Under the pieces are notes generated by a model. That model saw only the letters and a program-made list of their open reading frames with translations, did not search any database and was not told where the DNA came from. A program made the position numbers and the translations under genes. A stretch of 64,000 bases of DNA, from the NCBI RefSeq assembly GCF_049445795.1, contig NZ_JBMSDT010000019.1, positions 1 through 64,000 of the forward strand, in the 5' to 3' direction. This document shows positions 61,656 through 64,000 of this stretch, one piece after another (the stretch's first letter is position 1; the number at the start of each line of letters is the position of its first letter). Origin of the DNA: Larkinella sp049445795. GTDB taxonomy: Bacteria; Bacteroidota; Bacteroidia; Cytophagales; Spirosomataceae.

Positions 61656-62951
61656 ATGAACACGAACAAACCATTAGAAACACTGCCGGTATTCAGCTTC
61701 AAAGGCATTCAGATGCGGACGTTCCACATCACCTGGCTCACCTTTTTTGTCTGCTTTTTCGGCTGGTTCGGGCTGGCTCCGCTGATGCCCGCCATCCGTG
61801 CCGACCTGGGCCTGACCAAACCCGAAGTCGGAAATACGATCATTGCCGCCGTCTCGGCCACGATTTTTGCCCGGCTGTTTGTCGGTAAACTCTGCGATAC
61901 CTGGGGGCCGCGCAAAACCTACACGGCGCTGCTGGTCATTGGGGCCTTTCCGGTGATGCTGGTGGGCCTGGCCCACGATTACACCACGTTCCTGCTGTTC
62001 CGGCTGGCGATTGGCGTCATTGGAGCCTCGTTTGTCATCACGCAGTTTCACACCTCGATGATGTTTGCGCCCAAGATCAAAGGCACGGCCAACGCCGTCG
62101 CCGGGGGCTGGGGTAACCTGGGGGGCGGCATCACGCAGCTCGCCATGCCGCTCATCATGGCCACCATCGTCGGCTTTGGCTACACCAAACCCGAAGCCTG
62201 GCGGCTGGCGATGATTGTGCCGGGGGTAATGATGCTCGTCATGGCATTTATCTATTACCGGTTTACAAAGGATACACCCAACGGCAATTTCGAAGACAGT
62301 CAGCGCGTGACGGAGAAAGGCGAGAAGGTAAGTTTCTGGAAAGCCTGCGCCGACATCCGGGTGTGGGCGCTGGCGCTGGCCTACGGTTGCTGCTTCGGCA
62401 TGGAAATCACGTTCGACGGGGTGGCGTCGCTGTATTTCTTTGACAACTTCCACCTGAAAGAAACCGAAGCCGGTTTCTGGGCCATGCTGTTCGGTTTCAT
62501 GAACATCTTCGCCCGAGCGCTCGGTGGCATTGTGGCCGATAAAGTGGGCAGCAAGTACGGGATGCGTGGCAAAGGCGTGCTGCTGGCTGGAATGCTGCTG
62601 CTGGAAGGGCTGGGCATCATGCTCTTCGCCAACGCCGGGAGCCTGCCGCTGGCGATCCTCTCGATGATCACGTTTGCGCTGTTCCTGAAAATGGCCAACG
62701 GCGGCACCTACGCCATCGTCCCGTTCGTGAATCCCAAAGCCGTCGGCGTGATTTCCGGCGTCGTGGGCGCGGGCGGTAACATCGGCGGGATGCTGATGGG
62801 CTTCCTGTTCAAGTCGCAGTCGATCAGCTACGGCCAGGCGTTTCTATACATCGGCGGCATCGTAGCCGCCACCGGTTTGCTGCTGTTCCTGGTCAATTTC
62901 AGCAAAACCGCTGTCGTCCAGCCCCGCGAAACCGAGTTGCAAACAGCTTAA
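61656..62951 (+). CDS. narK: Nitrate/nitrite transporter, NarK family
   Basis: The 431-residue major facilitator protein has about 12 helices. It opens with MRTFHITWLTFFVCFFGWFG, and has ARLFVGKLCDTWGPRKTYTA in the loop after helix 2. The two Gly-rich nitrate signature helices are AVAGGWGNLGGGITQLAMP (near 145-165) and GVVGAGGNIGGMLMGFLF (near 370-390). It imports nitrate and may export nitrite. It precedes nasA and follows the barrel gene, so this is a full import route. Confidence 0.93.
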   Translation: MNTNKPLETLPVFSFKGIQMRTFHITWLTFFVCFFGWFGLAPLMPAIRADLGLTKPEVGNTIIAAVSATIFARLFVGKLCDTWGPRKTYTALLVIGAFPVMLVGLAHDYTTFLLFRLAIGVIGASFVITQFHTSMMFAPKIKGTANAVAGGWGNLGGGITQLAMPLIMATIVGFGYTKPEAWRLAMIVPGVMMLVMAFIYYRFTKDTPNGNFEDSQRVTEKGEKVSFWKACADIRVWALALAYGCCFGMEITFDGVASLYFFDNFHLKETEAGFWAMLFGFMNIFARALGGIVADKVGSKYGMRGKGVLLAGMLLLEGLGIMLFANAGSLPLAILSMITFALFLKMANGGTYAIVPFVNPKAVGVISGVVGAGGNIGGMLMGFLFKSQSISYGQAFLYIGGIVAATGLLLFLVNFSKTAVVQPRETELQTA

Positions 62952-62967
62952 GGAGTTAAGAATTAAG

Positions 62968-63060
62968 AGTGATGAGTTAAGACGGGGCCGCCCGGCGGTT
63001 GGCTGGCGCATTCACAAGTCGCGGAGCAACCGCCGGGCGGCCCCGTCTTAACTCATCACT
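62968..63060. repeat. Perfect 34-bp inverted repeat (long hairpin) between narK and nasA
   Basis: The arms at 62968-63001 and 63027-63060 are exact reverse complements over 34 bases and enclose 25 bases. Their core is GACGGGGCCGCCCGGCGGTT. The outer parts contain GATGAGTTAAG and, after the right arm, direct repeats of ACTCATC. There is no T-tract, so it is not an ordinary terminator. It ends 17 bases before the nasA start codon and would form a very stable structure in the mRNA leader. Confidence 0.9.
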
Positions 63061-63077
63061 CATCACTCATCACTAAA

Positions 63078-64000
63078 ATGTTGGTTCATCAAACGACTTG
63101 TTGCTATTGTGGGGTAGGCTGCGGGATCGTCGTCCGGCAGGAGCCGAATGGGCGACTGACCGTCGAGGGCGATCAGCAGCACCCGTCGAACCGGGGGATG
63201 TTGTGCTCGAAGGGCATGAATCTCCATTATACGGTGATGGATCAGTCGGACCGGCTGCTGTATCCGCAGATGCGGCTGGGCCGGTCGATGCCGTTGCAGC
63301 GGGTGAGCTGGGATGCGGCCCTGGAGCGGACAGCGGCTGTTTTCCGGACGTTGATTCAGAAATATGGTCCGGATTCGGTGGCGTTTTACGTGTCGGGCCA
63401 GTGTTTGACGGAAGAATATTACCTGGTCAACAAGCTCATCAAGGGATTTATTGGCTCCAACAACATCGACACGAATTCACGGCTGTGCATGAGTTCGGCA
63501 GTGGTGGGTTATAAATTGTCGCTGGGCGAGGATTCCGTGCCGGTTTGTTACGACGACATCGAAGAAGCCGACGTTTTTTACGTGCAGGGCGCGAACCCGG
63601 CCTGGTGCCATCCCATTCTCTGGCGACGCATCGAAGCGCACAAAGCAGCCAACCCGCACGTCAAAATCATTTGCGTGGACCCGCGCCGGACCGATACCGC
63701 CCGCTCGTCGGACCTGCACCTGCCCATCCGGCCCGGCACCGACATTGTGCTCAACAACGCCATCGGCCGCTTGCTGATCGAAAACGGTTTGATCGACCAG
63801 GACTTTATTCTCGACCACACGGACGGTTTTGCGGCCTACCGCGAGCAGGTCATGCAACGAACCATCGAAGAAGCCGCCGACTTGTGCGGCATCGAACCGG
63901 CCGCGATTCGGCAGGCGGCTGCGTGGATCGGGCGGTCGAAAGGCTTTTTGTCACTCTGGACAATGGGCCTGAATCAGTCGGTGGTGGGCGTCAACAAGAA
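63078..64000 (+). CDS. nasA: Assimilatory nitrate reductase catalytic subunit NasA, partial (5' part)
   Basis: An open frame starts at an ATG at 63078 and runs off the window after about 307 codons. The [4Fe-4S] motif is C8-x2-C11-x3-C15-x27-C43 (TTCCYCGVGCG and GMLCSKG). Molybdopterin-binding blocks follow: SGQCLTEEYYLVNKLIKGFI, NNIDTNSRLCMSSAVVGYKL, YVQGANPAWCHPILWRRIE and ICVDPRRTDTARSSDLHLPI. RLCMSS with Cys/Ser near the Mo site is as in cytoplasmic Nas-type enzymes. No Tat signal is present. It sits with narK, nirBD and cobA, so nitrate assimilation is the likely role. Confidence 0.93.
   Translation, partial: MLVHQTTCCYCGVGCGIVVRQEPNGRLTVEGDQQHPSNRGMLCSKGMNLHYTVMDQSDRLLYPQMRLGRSMPLQRVSWDAALERTAAVFRTLIQKYGPDSVAFYVSGQCLTEEYYLVNKLIKGFIGSNNIDTNSRLCMSSAVVGYKLSLGEDSVPVCYDDIEEADVFYVQGANPAWCHPILWRRIEAHKAANPHVKIICVDPRRTDTARSSDLHLPIRPGTDIVLNNAIGRLLIENGLIDQDFILDHTDGFAAYREQVMQRTIEEAADLCGIEPAAIRQAAAWIGRSKGFLSLWTMGLNQSVVGVNK

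Noticed and set aside
62968..63060. The long hairpin as a rho-independent terminator of narK
   Set aside because: No T-tract follows on either strand and nasA starts 17 bases later, so a repeat or leader structure fits better.
1..64000. tRNA, rRNA and complete insertion sequences
   Set aside because: No cloverleaf with CCA-type acceptor, no rRNA-like stretch and no transposase frame was seen on either strand.

Overview
The window looks like a chromosomal segment of a Bacteroidetes bacterium of the order Cytophagales, probably near Spirosoma or Larkinella. The reasons are a Bacteroidetes-type (subtype iii) type VI secretion system with TssN and TssO, a PorU-like C25 peptidase with a FlgD-like C-terminus, a two-component-propeller protein, weak Shine-Dalgarno sites, and a GC-rich body interrupted by AT-rich surface-polysaccharide genes. 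No rRNA, tRNA, CRISPR array or complete insertion sequence was seen.

Layout. (1) 1-3.2 kb: the 5' part of a propeller sensor gene, a divergent GH5-type glycoside hydrolase, and a small secreted lipocalin-like protein. (2) 3.3-20.1 kb: a T6SS locus. tssN is on the + strand and converges on a long - strand operon. In transcription order that operon is: outer-membrane barrel protein, tssE, tssF, tssG, tssK, tssO, tssH (ClpV), PAAR, tssB, tssC, six tssD (Hcp-like) genes and tssI (VgrG). The six tssD genes alternate strictly short/long/short/long/short/long. (3) 20.1-20.85 kb: no intact gene, but a decayed serine-hydrolase-like fragment. (4) 20.85-44.6 kb: a Wzx/Wzy-type exopolysaccharide or capsule locus on the + strand. 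It holds a UDP-GlcNAc 2-epimerase, a Wza-like SLBB export protein, a Wzz-like chain-length protein, a Wzx flippase, an FkbM methyltransferase, six glycosyltransferases, a Wzy polymerase, a lipoprotein, an asparagine-synthase-like amidotransferase, a two-domain oxidoreductase, a heparinase II/III-like protein, a sugar epimerase/dehydratase and a WecA/WbpL-type initiating transferase.

(5) 45-52.3 kb, - strand: a Wzi-like capsule assembly barrel, a PorU2-like C25 peptidase, a very AT-rich ArnT/PMT-like membrane glycosyltransferase and an FdtA/QdtA-like cupin isomerase. These extend the cell-surface theme. (6) 52.5-53.4 kb: an orphan membrane histidine kinase. (7) 53.5-64 kb: a nitrate assimilation cluster. 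It has a NarL-like regulator and NarX-like kinase, nirD, nirB, cobA (siroheme synthesis), an AlgE-like outer-membrane barrel, a NarK transporter and the start of the nitrate reductase gene nasA, which runs off the window. The cluster gives a coherent route: nitrate entry, reduction to nitrite (NasA), then to ammonium (NirBD, which needs siroheme made through CobA). A perfect FNR-box-like palindrome lies upstream of cobA.

The most unusual signals are the three short/long TssD cassettes, the barrel protein heading the T6SS operon, the NarXL-like system beside assimilatory genes, a perfect 34-bp intergenic hairpin between narK and nasA, two REP-like palindromic elements inside the nitrate cluster, and strong over-representation of the octamer AAAACCGG.
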